A stretch of 64,000 nt of DNA from Streptomyces rishiriensis (GTDB lineage: Bacteria > Actinomycetota > Actinomycetes > Streptomycetales > Streptomycetaceae), in the NCBI RefSeq assembly GCF_003112535.1, contig NZ_BEWA01000022.1, positions 62,001 to 126,000 on the forward strand. The letters are read 5' to 3'. A model generated the notes under the pieces. The model made no database searches, had not been told where the DNA came from, and saw only the letters and a list, made by a program, of their open reading frames with translations. Position 1 is the first letter of the stretch. Each line of letters opens with the position of its first letter. Made by a program: the position numbers and the translations under genes. Positions 17,018 to 25,908 of the stretch are shown one piece after another.

Positions 17018-18975
17018 CGGACGCCAGACACGCGCTGATCATCGCCAACGACCGCTACACCGACCAGGGGCTCAAGCAGCTCAAGGCGCCCGCCCAGGAC
17101 GCCACCGCCCTCGCCGGGGTGCTGCACGACCCGCAGATCGGCGACTTCGACGTGGACGTCGTGCGCAACGCGCCGGCCGACGCCATGCGCAGGCGCATCC
17201 AGGGCTTCTTCAGCGACCGCCGCCGTGACGACACCCTGGTGCTGCACTTCTCCTGCCACGGCCTCAAGAGCGAGTCCGGCGAACTGTACTTCGCCGCCAG
17301 CGACACCGAGCCCCGGCTGCTGGACGCCACGGCGATCCCGGCCCAGTTCGTCCGCGGGTGCATGTCCCGTACCCGGGCCGGCCGGACCGTCCTGTTCCTC
17401 GACTGCTGCTACGGCGGCGCCTTCTCCCGGGGATCGCCGTCCGTGCGCGCCACCGGAGAGGTCAACGTCCTGGAGTCCTTCACGAGGGAGCGGCCCGGCG
17501 GACGGGGGTGGGCGGTCATCACGGCGTCGAACTCCATGGAGTTCGCCTTCGAGGGCGACGAACTCGCGGAGAACTCCGCCCCGCGGCCTTCGGTGTTCAC
17601 CCACGCGGTGGTCGAGGGCCTGGCGACCGGCGAGGCCGACCTCGACGCGGACGGCGAGGTGTCCCTGGACGACCTCTACGACTACGTCTACGAGCACGTG
17701 CAGGAGCAGAACCCCAACCAGACGCCGAGCAAGACGGTGGAGATGCAGGGAGAGCTGCAGCTGGCGCACAGCCGGCGCGGCCGCATCAAGATCGCCGCCA
17801 TTCCCTCGCCGCCGTCCCTGCTCGCCGCCGTCAACAGCGACAACGCCTTCACCCGTCAGGGCGCGGTGCTGGAATTGCGCTCCCGTCTGCAGAACGAGTC
17901 CCTGCCTCTGGCGGAAGGGGCACGCCAGGCTCTGGAGGACGTCGCGCGCAACGACATCCGGCAGATAGCCGACGAGGCGTCCCGCGCCCTGCGCGACATC
18001 AAGCTGGCGCCCTCCCCCGACCGTCTGGACTTCGGCCTGGTGCCCAAGGGCTCACCCCTTCAGGAGAAGTCCGTGACCATGAACGGCCCGCCGCTGGCCC
18101 GCCACTGCGTGGCCCAGCCCGCGCAGTCGTGGCTGCGGGTCGAGCCGACCGCGAACGGCTTCACGGTCCGCGTCGACGCGACCACCGAGGGGCCTCTGTC
18201 CGGCGACATCGCCCTGAAGGGCGTGGCCGACGAGGCGGTGGTCCACGTCGAGGCGGTGGTGGGCCCCTCGCGCGACACCCGGCCGCCGGAGGCCACCGCT
18301 GAACCCGCGAACGGGTCGGTGCACGACCCGGACACCGTGGTCGTCGCCCCCTCGGACCCCCGGACGGGAGCGGACGGCACGTCTGCGTCGACGGGTGGGG
18401 ACGGCATGCCCCACGCCGGGACGGGCCCGAGCCACGCAGGCCCGCACGGGAAGGGCGGGCAGCACGCGGACCCGCACGGGAAGAGCCCGCAGCAGGGGAG
18501 CCAGGGGCAGGAGGGCACGGGGCAGGCAGCCCCGGAGCGGGCAGGCACCGGGCAGGCAGGCCCGGAGCAGGCCGCCGGCCGTGCCGGGCTCCCCTCGCAC
18601 CGCGCCTCCGCCCTCGCCGGCGCGGCCCTCGCCCTCGCCGCCACCGCGGCCGTCACCGTGATCCTCGGCATCCGGGCGGTCGTGGTGGCCGCCCTGGACC
18701 GGGGCCAGGAAGGGCAGACGGGCGACCTCGATCACAACGTCCACCAGCAGGGTGTGCTGCCGCTGCTGACCGTGACCATGATCACCGCCGTACTGGCCCT
18801 CGTCGTCGGCGCGTTCGCCCGACACGACCTGGAGACCCTGGGCAGACGCGACGCGGAACCGGCGGTGCACGGCACGCGGAGCATGGCGTCCGTCGCCAAG
18901 GGCCTTGCGGTCCCGGCCCTGATCGTGGCCGTGCTCATACTCGTGGGCTACATGATCGCCGCACCCCACTGGTGA
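17014..18975 (+). CDS. Caspase-like protease with HEAT-like, Ig-like and three-helix membrane segments
   Basis: 653 aa from ATG 17014, coupled to the EACC1 gene. Residues 1-250 are a caspase/metacaspase fold: HALIIANDRYTD start, catalytic His82 in FSCHG and Cys132 in LDCCYGGAF, both present. Next a helical HEAT-like segment (AFTRQGAVLELRSRL; ASRALRDIK), then a beta domain like ASPM/SPD-2/Hydin repeats (LDFGLVPKGSPLQEKSV). A Gly/His/Gln-rich linker of about 120 residues precedes three membrane helices (about 535-560, 583-603, 628-650). This is a self-activating effector layout; death or abortive response is the family-based inference. The stop abuts the convergent glycosylase gene. Confidence 0.87.
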   Translation: MTDARHALIIANDRYTDQGLKQLKAPAQDATALAGVLHDPQIGDFDVDVVRNAPADAMRRRIQGFFSDRRRDDTLVLHFSCHGLKSESGELYFAASDTEPRLLDATAIPAQFVRGCMSRTRAGRTVLFLDCCYGGAFSRGSPSVRATGEVNVLESFTRERPGGRGWAVITASNSMEFAFEGDELAENSAPRPSVFTHAVVEGLATGEADLDADGEVSLDDLYDYVYEHVQEQNPNQTPSKTVEMQGELQLAHSRRGRIKIAAIPSPPSLLAAVNSDNAFTRQGAVLELRSRLQNESLPLAEGARQALEDVARNDIRQIADEASRALRDIKLAPSPDRLDFGLVPKGSPLQEKSVTMNGPPLARHCVAQPAQSWLRVEPTANGFTVRVDATTEGPLSGDIALKGVADEAVVHVEAVVGPSRDTRPPEATAEPANGSVHDPDTVVVAPSDPRTGADGTSASTGGDGMPHAGTGPSHAGPHGKGGQHADPHGKSPQQGSQGQEGTGQAAPERAGTGQAGPEQAAGRAGLPSHRASALAGAALALAATAAVTVILGIRAVVVAALDRGQEGQTGDLDHNVHQQGVLPLLTVTMITAVLALVVGAFARHDLETLGRRDAEPAVHGTRSMASVAKGLAVPALIVAVLILVGYMIAAPHW

Positions 18976-19839
18976 CTACTTCAGCAGCCGCGACATCCTC
19001 CGGTCCGCCAGCGGCCTGCCACTCGTCTGGCAGGTGGGGCAGTACTGCAGCGAGGAATCGCTGAACGAGACCTCCCTGACGGTGTCGCCGCAGACCGGGC
19101 AGGGTTCGCCGGTGCGGCCGTGGACGCGCAGACCGCTCTTCTTCTCGGCCTTCAGCCGGCCCGCCGCCAGCCCGCGCGAGCGTTCGACCGCCTCGGTGAG
19201 CGTGGTGCGCAGGGCCGCGTAGAGGGTGTGGGTCTCCTCCGGGGTCAGGGACGAGGCCAGTTTGAACGGGGACATCCTCGCCGCGTGCAGGATCTCGTCG
19301 CTGTAGGCGTTTCCGACGCCCGCGATCAGGCTCTGATCGCGCAGGGCCCCCTTGAGCCGGCGCCGCTCGCCCGCGAGCAGCGCGGCGAAGCGGGCCTCGT
19401 CGAAGTCGTCGGCGAGCGGATCGGGGCCGAGACGGGCGACGCCCGGGACCTCCCGGGGCTCGCGCACCACGTACACCGCGAGCCGCTTCTGGGTGCCCGC
19501 CTCGGTCAGGTCGAAGCCCTCCCCCGTCTCCAGCGCGACCCGCAGGGCCAGGGGGCCCTTGCCGGGGCGGGGCGGGCCGTCGGGCAGGCGGTCCCTCCAG
19601 TGCAGCCAGCCGGCGCGGGCCAGGTGGGCGACCAGGTGCGGGCCGTCGCCGGTCGCCAGGTCGAGGAACTTGCCGTGCCGGCGCACGGCGGTGACCGGCC
19701 GGCCCTCCAGGGCGGTGACGGGCGGGTCGTACGTCTTCAGCACACTGATCGCGACGGGCAGCACCCGCACGATCTCGTGGCCGACGGCGTGTTCGGCCAG
19801 GAAGTCCTTGAGCGCTTCGACCTCGGGAAGTTCCGGCAT
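18976..19839 (-). CDS. Fpg/Nei-family DNA glycosylase
   Basis: 287 aa. Begins MPELPEVEALKDFL with the catalytic Pro2 and Glu3 of the MutM/Fpg family. The H2TH region (LKGALRDQSLIAGVGNAYSD; EILHAARM) carries the Asn-Tyr DNA-contact loop, and the C-terminal zinc finger has C-x2-C...C-x2-C (CPVCGDTV; YCPTCQ). It should remove oxidised bases from DNA and cut at abasic sites. Fpg versus Nei subfamily cannot be decided here. Its TGA lies directly against the stop of the caspase gene, with no spacer or terminator. Confidence 0.9.
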   Translation of the reverse strand: MPELPEVEALKDFLAEHAVGHEIVRVLPVAISVLKTYDPPVTALEGRPVTAVRRHGKFLDLATGDGPHLVAHLARAGWLHWRDRLPDGPPRPGKGPLALRVALETGEGFDLTEAGTQKRLAVYVVREPREVPGVARLGPDPLADDFDEARFAALLAGERRRLKGALRDQSLIAGVGNAYSDEILHAARMSPFKLASSLTPEETHTLYAALRTTLTEAVERSRGLAAGRLKAEKKSGLRVHGRTGEPCPVCGDTVREVSFSDSSLQYCPTCQTSGRPLADRRMSRLLK

Positions 19840-19899
19840 ACGTCCAGAGTGCCACCCGGGAGGGACATCGCCTCGCGACGCGTGCGCGCGTGGCGCCGG

Positions 19900-22011
19900 T
19901 CAGGGCCGCCCCGGCGGCGGCACCGCGAACTCGCACCACACGCACTTTCCGCCGCCGCGCGCCTCCACTCCCCAGCCGTCGGCGAGCAGGTCCACCAGCA
20001 TCAGGCCCCGCCCGGAGACGCCCGACTCGCCCGCCTCGCGGCGGCGCGGCAGGGCGCTGGAGGAGTCCTCCACCTCGACGCGCAGCCGGCGTTCGTCGCC
20101 GGTGAGCGCCCGCAGCGTGACGATCGCCGCGCCCTCGGTGTGCATGAGCGCGTTGGTGATCAGCTCGTCCGCGACCAGCTCGATCTCGTCGGAGCGGTCC
20201 CGGGCGCCCCAGGCGCGCACGGCGGCGCGGATCATGTGCCGGGCCTCGGCGAGGGCCTCCGGATCGCCGGGCGCCACATGCTGCTGGAGCCGGTTGCCGC
20301 TCTGGGGGCCGTCCGGGCCGCGCCGGCGCAGCAGGAGCAGGGCCACGTCGTCGTCCCCGCCCCGCTCCTCGGCGACGTCGATGAGCTGGTCGGCGAGCTT
20401 GCGCACGTCGCCGGGGCCGGCGGAGATGAACGCGGCGAGGGCGAGCATGCCGTCGTCGAGGTCGGCGCCGGGCTGCTCGACGAGCCCGTCGGTGCACAGC
20501 AGGAGCGTGTGGCCGGGGTCGAGTTCGATGGTGCCGACCGGGTAGTCCAGGCTGCCGAACTCGGCGGACAGCCCGAGCGGCAGCCCGCCGGGCACCGCGA
20601 CGCGGCGGCAGGCGCCGTCGGGGTCGCGCAGCAGGGGGTCGATGTGCCCGGCGCGCACCACCTGGACGACCCCGGTGGCCAGGTCGACCTCCGCGTACAG
20701 GCAGGTGGCGAAGCGGTCGGTGTCGAGTTCGTGCAGGAAGACCGATGCGCGGGCCATCACGGTGGCCGGGGTGTGGCCCTCGGCCGCGTAGGCCCTCAGC
20801 ACGATGCGCAGCTGGCCCATGACGGCGGCCGCGTGTGTGTCATGACCCTGGACGTCGCCGATGACGGCGCCGACGCGGCCGCCCCCCGAGGGGGTGCCGC
20901 CGGGCAGTGGGATCAGGTCGTACCAGTCGCCGCCGATGTCGCGGCCGTGTGAGCCGCCGATGGTGGCGGCCCGGTAGCGGACGGCGACGTCGGCGCCGGG
21001 CACGCTGGGGATGGTGCGCGGCAGCATGGCCTGCTGGAGGCCCTGGGCGATGTCCTTCTCCTGCTCGTAGAACATGGCCCGTTGCAGGCTCTGCGCGATG
21101 CTGCTGCCCAACGCGACGAGGATGTTGCGTTCCTCGGGCGTGAAGCCGCGCCGGTCGCTGTAGAGCAGGCCCATGGCGCCGATCGGGCGGGCCTGCACGA
21201 TGAGCGGCAGATAGGCCGCCGAGGTGATCCTCAGGTCGGTCAGGTGCGGCCACAGCACGGGGTAGCCGCGGGCGAACTCGTCCGCCGACTCGATGAAGCG
21301 GGGAGTGAGCGTGCGCACGACCTCGCTCATCGGATACGGCTCGTCGATCCGGGTGACGAGGGTGCCGGGGACGAAGCTGCCCTCGGGCCCCTCGGCGATG
21401 AGCCGGATGCGGCCGGCCTCGACCAGTCCCATGACCAGGCTGGTGGCGCCGAGGTGGGTGAGGCCCTGGGTGTCCTTGAGGACGTCGATGACGTCCTGCA
21501 CGGTGCGGGCGTGCGCCAGGGCCGCCGTGGTGAGCTGGACGACGTTGGTCTGCTCGCGGCGCGCGTCGTCCAGGGTGTCCCCGTCGCGGCGCGCGGCGAG
21601 GTCGCCGAGTTCGTCGGTCGCGTCCCGCACGATGCCGACGATGCGGCGCGGCCGGCCGGTGCGGTCGCGCCGGATGTAGCCCTGGGTGTGGGTCCAGCGC
21701 AGGGCACCGCCGCGCAGCCGCAGACGGAAGTAGGCGCCGTAGTTCTCGCTGCCGTCCTTGATCGCCTGGGCGACCAGGGCGTCCAGGCGGATGGCCTCGT
21801 TCGGCGGGACCCGCACACTGAGCGACGCCGGATCGCCGTCGTATTCGTCGGGACGCATGTCGAAGATCTCGTGGGCTCGGGCGTCCATGTGGAACAGCCC
21901 CGAGTCCAGGTCCCAGTCGAAACTGCCCATGCGGTTGAGCGCCAGGATGGGATCCGGGTGGGCGGGCCAGTCGTCCGGGAGTGACAGGGCACTCGCTCCC
22001 CGATCAGCCAT
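19900..22011 (-). CDS. PAS-GAF-PP2C (SpoIIE) phosphatase with anti-sigma-type ATPase domain
   Basis: 703 aa. PAS at about 25-135 (MGSFDWDLDSGLFHMD; RDRTGRPRRIVGIVRDAT), GAF at about 150-310 (IGAMGLLYSDRRGFTPEE), SpoIIE/PP2C at about 325-545 with the metal-site motifs DIGGDWYDLIPL, VGAVIGDVQGHD and the late GGDDDVALLLLRR, and a histidine-kinase-like ATPase at 560-695 (LVADELITNALMHTEG; SGRGLMLVDLLADGWG). Such proteins control partner-switch sigma regulators by dephosphorylating antagonists and phosphorylating them in turn. No partner gene is adjacent. ATG 22011 gives the full PAS domain. Confidence 0.92.
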   Translation of the reverse strand: MADRGASALSLPDDWPAHPDPILALNRMGSFDWDLDSGLFHMDARAHEIFDMRPDEYDGDPASLSVRVPPNEAIRLDALVAQAIKDGSENYGAYFRLRLRGGALRWTHTQGYIRRDRTGRPRRIVGIVRDATDELGDLAARRDGDTLDDARREQTNVVQLTTAALAHARTVQDVIDVLKDTQGLTHLGATSLVMGLVEAGRIRLIAEGPEGSFVPGTLVTRIDEPYPMSEVVRTLTPRFIESADEFARGYPVLWPHLTDLRITSAAYLPLIVQARPIGAMGLLYSDRRGFTPEERNILVALGSSIAQSLQRAMFYEQEKDIAQGLQQAMLPRTIPSVPGADVAVRYRAATIGGSHGRDIGGDWYDLIPLPGGTPSGGGRVGAVIGDVQGHDTHAAAVMGQLRIVLRAYAAEGHTPATVMARASVFLHELDTDRFATCLYAEVDLATGVVQVVRAGHIDPLLRDPDGACRRVAVPGGLPLGLSAEFGSLDYPVGTIELDPGHTLLLCTDGLVEQPGADLDDGMLALAAFISAGPGDVRKLADQLIDVAEERGGDDDVALLLLRRRGPDGPQSGNRLQQHVAPGDPEALAEARHMIRAAVRAWGARDRSDEIELVADELITNALMHTEGAAIVTLRALTGDERRLRVEVEDSSSALPRRREAGESGVSGRGLMLVDLLADGWGVEARGGGKCVWCEFAVPPPGRP

Positions 22012-22073
22012 GGGGCCACCTTGCCAGGGTTTGCCGGATTCTTCGACCGGGGGGCGCGGGCCCGCGGCCGCGG

Positions 22074-22442
22074 TCAGCCGAGGACGGTGTCGACAGGGCT
22101 GCCGAAGACGGGGTCGGACGGGTCGAGCGCGTCGGACTCGTCCGGTCCGTCGGGGACCATTCCGCCGCCGTCGGGCAGGTCGGGGACCTCCGGGACGGTC
22201 TCCGGGCCGACGGCGTCGGGGTCGACGCCGCGGTCGAGGCCGGAGCCGGAGTCCGGGTCGGAGCCGGGGTCCGAGAGGTCGGTGAGGGGGTCGGCGAACA
22301 GGACGCGGCCCTGCGCCGCCGGGAGGACGGCCTTCGGGCCCGGCATCGTGTACTTCGCTCCCTCACCGCCGCGGCCGGCGACGACGAGCGCCGCCGAGAG
22401 CGCGCAGGCGGTGAGGACGGTGGCAGTGGGTAGTCGCACCAC
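22074..22442 (-). CDS. Small exported acidic protein, unknown function
   Basis: 122 aa from GTG 22442, chosen because GGGAGAAC precedes it and the product then starts with a signal sequence (MVRLPTATVLTACALSAALVVAG). The mature part is very acidic, with Asp-Pro-Ser-Asp-Gly runs (LSDPGSDPDSGSGLD; DGPDESDALDPSDP), probably disordered. A GTG at 22505 would add 21 residues. No homologue recognised. Divergent from the lipase maturation factor gene. Confidence 0.6.
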   Translation of the reverse strand: MVRLPTATVLTACALSAALVVAGRGGEGAKYTMPGPKAVLPAAQGRVLFADPLTDLSDPGSDPDSGSGLDRGVDPDAVGPETVPEVPDLPDGGGMVPDGPDESDALDPSDPVFGSPVDTVLG

Positions 22443-22577
22443 GTTCTCCCGCAATCGATCCGGTCCGCCCCCTTGAGGGGATTCGACCACTATTGTCTGC
22501 TTCACCCGCCCCGGTCACGCAAGCGGAGCACCCGATCACGCATCGTGACGGGCGACGGAGAGGAGGAGCGCACGGCC

Positions 22578-23999
22578 GTGGACTGGTTCACCGCACCCGA
22601 GTACTGGCTGAGCCGGCTGGTCTTCCAGCGCGGCCTGGCCGGCGTGTACCTGGTCGCGTTCCTGACGGCGGCCCTGCAGTTCCGCCCGCTGCTCGGCGAG
22701 CGCGGGATGCTGCCGATCCCCCGGTTCGTGCGGCGGGCGTCCTTCCGGCAGGCGCCGAGCCTGTTCCAACTGCGCTACTCCGACCGGCTGTTCGCTGCCT
22801 GCGCATGGACGGGCTGCGCGGTGTCGGCGGCCCTGCTGGCGGGTGCGGACAGCTTGGCGCCGCTGTGGGCGGCGATGGCGCTGTGGCTGCTGCCGTGGGC
22901 TCTCTACCTGTCGATCGTGAACGTGGGCCAGACCTGGTACGGGTTCGGCTGGGAGTCCCTGCTGCTGGAGACCGGCTTCCTCGCCGTGTTCCTCGGCAAC
23001 GACGAGGTCGCCCCGCCGGTCCTCGTGGTCTTCCTGCTGCGCTGGATCCTGTTCCGGGTCGAGTTCGGCGCGGGCCTGATCAAGATGCGCGGCGACGCCT
23101 GCTGGCGCAAGCTGACGTGCCTCTACCACCACCACGAGACCCAGCCCATGCCCGGCCCGCTGAGCTGGTACTTCCATCGTCTGCCGAAGCCGTTGCACCG
23201 CGTCGAGGCGGCCGCCAACCATGTCACCCAACTCGTCGTGCCGTTCCTGCTGTTCGCTCCCCAGCCGGTCGCGACGGCGGCCGCGGCCGCGATGATCGCC
23301 ACCCAGCTGTGGCTGGTGCTGTCGGGCAACTTCGCCTGGCTCAACTGGATCACCGTCGTGCTGGCCGTGCCCGCGCTGGCGCTGCCCGGCGGCCGCCGGA
23401 CGGCCCCCGCCGCACCCCTGTGGTTCGAGGTCGTGGTCCTCGCCACGGCCGCGCTGCTGCTGTTCCTCAGCTACCGCCCGGTGGTCAACATGCTCTCCCG
23501 CCGCCAGGTGATGAACCGCTCCTTCGATCCGCTGCACCTGGTCAACACCTACGGCGCGTTCGGCAGCGTCAGCCGGATCCGCTACGAGGTGGTGGTCGAG
23601 GGCACGCTCGACGACGTGCCGCGCGAGGACTCCGACTGGCGCGCGTACGAGTTCCGGGGCAAGCCCGGCGACCCCCGCCGCCGGCCGGGCCAGTTCGCCC
23701 CCTACCATCTGCGCCTGGACTGGATGATGTGGTTCGCGGCCCTCTCCCCCGCGTACGCCGGGGCGTGGTTCGCCGCCCTGGTGGAACGGCTGCTGGAGAA
23801 CGACCGCGACACGCTGAGGCTGCTGCGCCGCTCCCCGTTCCCGCCCGGCCGCCCCCCGCGGCACATCCGCGCCCGCCTCTTCCGCTACCGGTACACGACC
23901 CGGCGGGAGCGGCGGGAGACGGGCGCATGGTGGCAGCGGACGTATGTGCGCGAGTACCTGCCGCCGACCCGGCTGGCGGGCGCGGATCAGAGGCCGTAG
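22578..23999 (+). CDS. Lipase maturation factor (LMF1-like) membrane protein
   Basis: 473 aa from GTG 22578 behind AGGAGG. The start MDWFTAPEYWLSRLVFQRG and RPLLGERGMLPIPRFV are typical of the bacterial LMF family, as are TWYGFGWESLLLETGFLAVF and EFGAGLIKMRGDACWR. Eight or so membrane helices fill the first 340 residues; the C-terminal part is a soluble beta-rich domain (WRAYEFRGKPGDPRRRPGQF). In animals LMF1 helps fold lipases; the bacterial role is unproven. Its 3' end overlaps the convergent amidohydrolase gene by 13 bp. Confidence 0.88.
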   Translation: MDWFTAPEYWLSRLVFQRGLAGVYLVAFLTAALQFRPLLGERGMLPIPRFVRRASFRQAPSLFQLRYSDRLFAACAWTGCAVSAALLAGADSLAPLWAAMALWLLPWALYLSIVNVGQTWYGFGWESLLLETGFLAVFLGNDEVAPPVLVVFLLRWILFRVEFGAGLIKMRGDACWRKLTCLYHHHETQPMPGPLSWYFHRLPKPLHRVEAAANHVTQLVVPFLLFAPQPVATAAAAAMIATQLWLVLSGNFAWLNWITVVLAVPALALPGGRRTAPAAPLWFEVVVLATAALLLFLSYRPVVNMLSRRQVMNRSFDPLHLVNTYGAFGSVSRIRYEVVVEGTLDDVPREDSDWRAYEFRGKPGDPRRRPGQFAPYHLRLDWMMWFAALSPAYAGAWFAALVERLLENDRDTLRLLRRSPFPPGRPPRHIRARLFRYRYTTRRERRETGAWWQRTYVREYLPPTRLAGADQRP

Positions 24000-24811
24000 A
24001 CGCGCACGGCGGTCGTCTCGAAGATCTGCTCGTGCCCGCGCGGACCGGTCAGCCGCCGCGCGACGTCGAGGACCTGCGCGTACGAGGCGGCGGGCGTGCA
24101 CACCGGCCAGTCCGAGCCGAACATCAGCCGGTCCGGACCGAACGCCTGCAGCACGACGTCGGCGTACGGGCGCAGGCCGTCGGCGCTCCAGGGTCCCGGG
24201 CCGGCCTCGGTGACCATGCCGGAGAGCTTGCAGACCGTGTTGGGCAGCGCGGCGAGGGCCCTGACGTCCGAGGCCCAGGGGCGCAGCACACCGGACGCGA
24301 CGGGCGGCTTGCCCAAGTGGTCCAGGACGAAGGTGAGTCCGGGCAGCGAGGCGGCCGCGGCGGCGCAGGCCGGGAGCTGGTGGGGCAGTACCACCAGGTC
24401 GTAGACCAGTCCCGCGTCGGCGACGGCGGCGAGACCCCGCAGCACGTCCGCCCGCAGCAGCCACCGCGGGTCCGGCTCGCCCTGGACCTGGTGCCGGATC
24501 CCCTTGAGGAAACGACCGCCGGGGAGCTCCCGCAGCCGGGCCAGTTCGTCGGCGACGTCGGGGCGGGTGAGGTCGGTCCAGCCGACGACCCCCGCGATCA
24601 GGTCGTGCGCCTCCGCGAGGGCGAGGAACTCGGGGGTCTCCTCGGCCACGGTGACCGTCTGGACGAGGACCGTGCGCTCGACTCCGACCGCACGGGCCTC
24701 GCTCGCCAGCTCCTCGACGGCGAAGTCCCGCCGCAGCGGACTGTCCTGGTCGATCCAGTCCTGGTCGCGTACGGACAGGTCCCACACGTGGTGGTGGGCG
24801 TCGACGGTCAC
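23987..24811 (-). CDS. Amidohydrolase, L-fuconolactonase-type
   Basis: 274 aa from GTG 24811, overlapping the upstream reductase stop by four bases (GTGA). Amidohydrolase-2 fold: N-terminal VDAHHHVWDL, strand-end HLGKPP (VLDHLGKPPVASG) and C-terminal FGSDWPVC with the metal/catalytic Asp. This set matches the lactonase branch that opens sugar lactones such as L-fuconolactone. Neighbours (aldo/keto reductase, SDR, FadR regulator and a dehydratase remnant) fit an L-fucose or L-rhamnose oxidation route. Exact sugar is inferred. Confidence 0.85.
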   Translation of the reverse strand: MTVDAHHHVWDLSVRDQDWIDQDSPLRRDFAVEELASEARAVGVERTVLVQTVTVAEETPEFLALAEAHDLIAGVVGWTDLTRPDVADELARLRELPGGRFLKGIRHQVQGEPDPRWLLRADVLRGLAAVADAGLVYDLVVLPHQLPACAAAAASLPGLTFVLDHLGKPPVASGVLRPWASDVRALAALPNTVCKLSGMVTEAGPGPWSADGLRPYADVVLQAFGPDRLMFGSDWPVCTPAASYAQVLDVARRLTGPRGHEQIFETTAVRVYGL

Positions 24812-25908
24812 CGCGGCTCCGTCCCGGTGCCGGGCGACCCTCCCGACGGCCCCACCGAGGACCCCTCCGAGGACTCCTCCGACGGCTTCCCCGAAGACTG
24901 CTCCGAAGACTGCTCCGAAGACTGTTCCCGAGGCTGCTCCGACGGGTCCTGCGCGGGCAGCAGGCCGGTCTCCCGCAGCTCCTCCCAGAGCGCGGCGGGG
25001 ACGGGCACGGCGAACTGTTCGGCGCAGTCCTCGGCCTCGGTGGCCGAGCGGGCGCCGACCAGGACGCTCGCGACCGCCGGATGGCCGGCGCAGAAGGCCA
25101 GCGCGGCGGCACGCAGGGTGACGCCGTGCCGGCCGGCGACCGCCTTCATGCGCAGGGCCCGCTCCAGCAGCTCCGCCGGCGCCCGGGCGTAGTCGTACGT
25201 CGCCCCCGGCCTCGGGTCCGCCAGCAGACCCGAGTTGAACGCGCCGCCGACCACCACCGACACGCCTCGTTCGAGGGCCGCGGGCAGCAGGCCGGCGCGG
25301 GCGCGCTGGTCGAGCAGCGTGTAGCGGCCGGCGCACAGCACCACGTCGACGTCGGTGTCACTGATGAAGCGGGTGAGCATCTCCGTCTGGTTCATGCCGG
25401 CGCCGATCGCGCCCACCATCCCTTCCGCACGCAGTCTCTCCAGGGCCGGATAGCCCTCGCGGAAGGCCTGTTCGCCGTGGTCGTCGGGGTCGTGGAGGTA
25501 CACGACGTCGACGCGGTCGAGGCCGAGCCGTTCCAGCGAGGACTCCAGGGAGCGGCGCACCCCGTCGGCGCTGAAGTCCCACACCCGGCGGTGGGTGGCG
25601 GGCACCGCGAAGCCGTGGGCCAGGTCGTCGCCGTCCGGCGGGTCCACGGGCTCCAGGCGGCGGCCCACCTTCGTGGAGACCGTGTACCGCGCTCGCGGGA
25701 ATTCCCGCAGGGCGGCGCCCAGACGCCGTTCGGACAGGCCGAGCCCGTAGTGCGGCGCGGTGTCGAAGTAGCGCACGCCCCGCCGCCAGGCGGCGGTCAC
25801 GGTGTCGTGGGCCTGCTCGTCGGTGACCTCGGAGTAGAGGTTGGCGAGGGGAGCGGCGCCGAGGCCCAGGGCGCTGACCTCGACGCCGCTGCGGCCGAGG
25901 CCGGTCAT
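24808..25908 (-). CDS. Aldo/keto reductase, L-fucose dehydrogenase-like
   Basis: 366 aa. AKR barrel with RYFDTAPHYGLGLSERRLG (catalytic Asp and Tyr), STKVGRR (Lys) and VDVVYLHDPDDH (His). The order fits the D-threo-aldose / L-fucose 1-dehydrogenase subgroup, which oxidises the sugar to its lactone for the downstream lactonase. Family members are about 320-330 aa; the extra C-terminus is low-complexity Ser/Glu/Pro/Gly (EQSSEQSSEQSS), generated by a 12-bp DNA repeat. The ATG overlaps the stop of the SDR gene (ATGA), the stop overlaps the lactonase GTG, so the operon is tightly coupled. Confidence 0.85.
   Translation of the reverse strand: MTGLGRSGVEVSALGLGAAPLANLYSEVTDEQAHDTVTAAWRRGVRYFDTAPHYGLGLSERRLGAALREFPRARYTVSTKVGRRLEPVDPPDGDDLAHGFAVPATHRRVWDFSADGVRRSLESSLERLGLDRVDVVYLHDPDDHGEQAFREGYPALERLRAEGMVGAIGAGMNQTEMLTRFISDTDVDVVLCAGRYTLLDQRARAGLLPAALERGVSVVVGGAFNSGLLADPRPGATYDYARAPAELLERALRMKAVAGRHGVTLRAAALAFCAGHPAVASVLVGARSATEAEDCAEQFAVPVPAALWEELRETGLLPAQDPSEQPREQSSEQSSEQSSGKPSEESSEGSSVGPSGGSPGTGTEPR
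24893..24940. repeat. 12-bp tandem repeat in the reductase 3' end
   Basis: Four copies of a GAAGACTGCTCC-like unit (last two diverged), coding for E-Q-S-S repeats on the minus strand. Confidence 0.85.
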
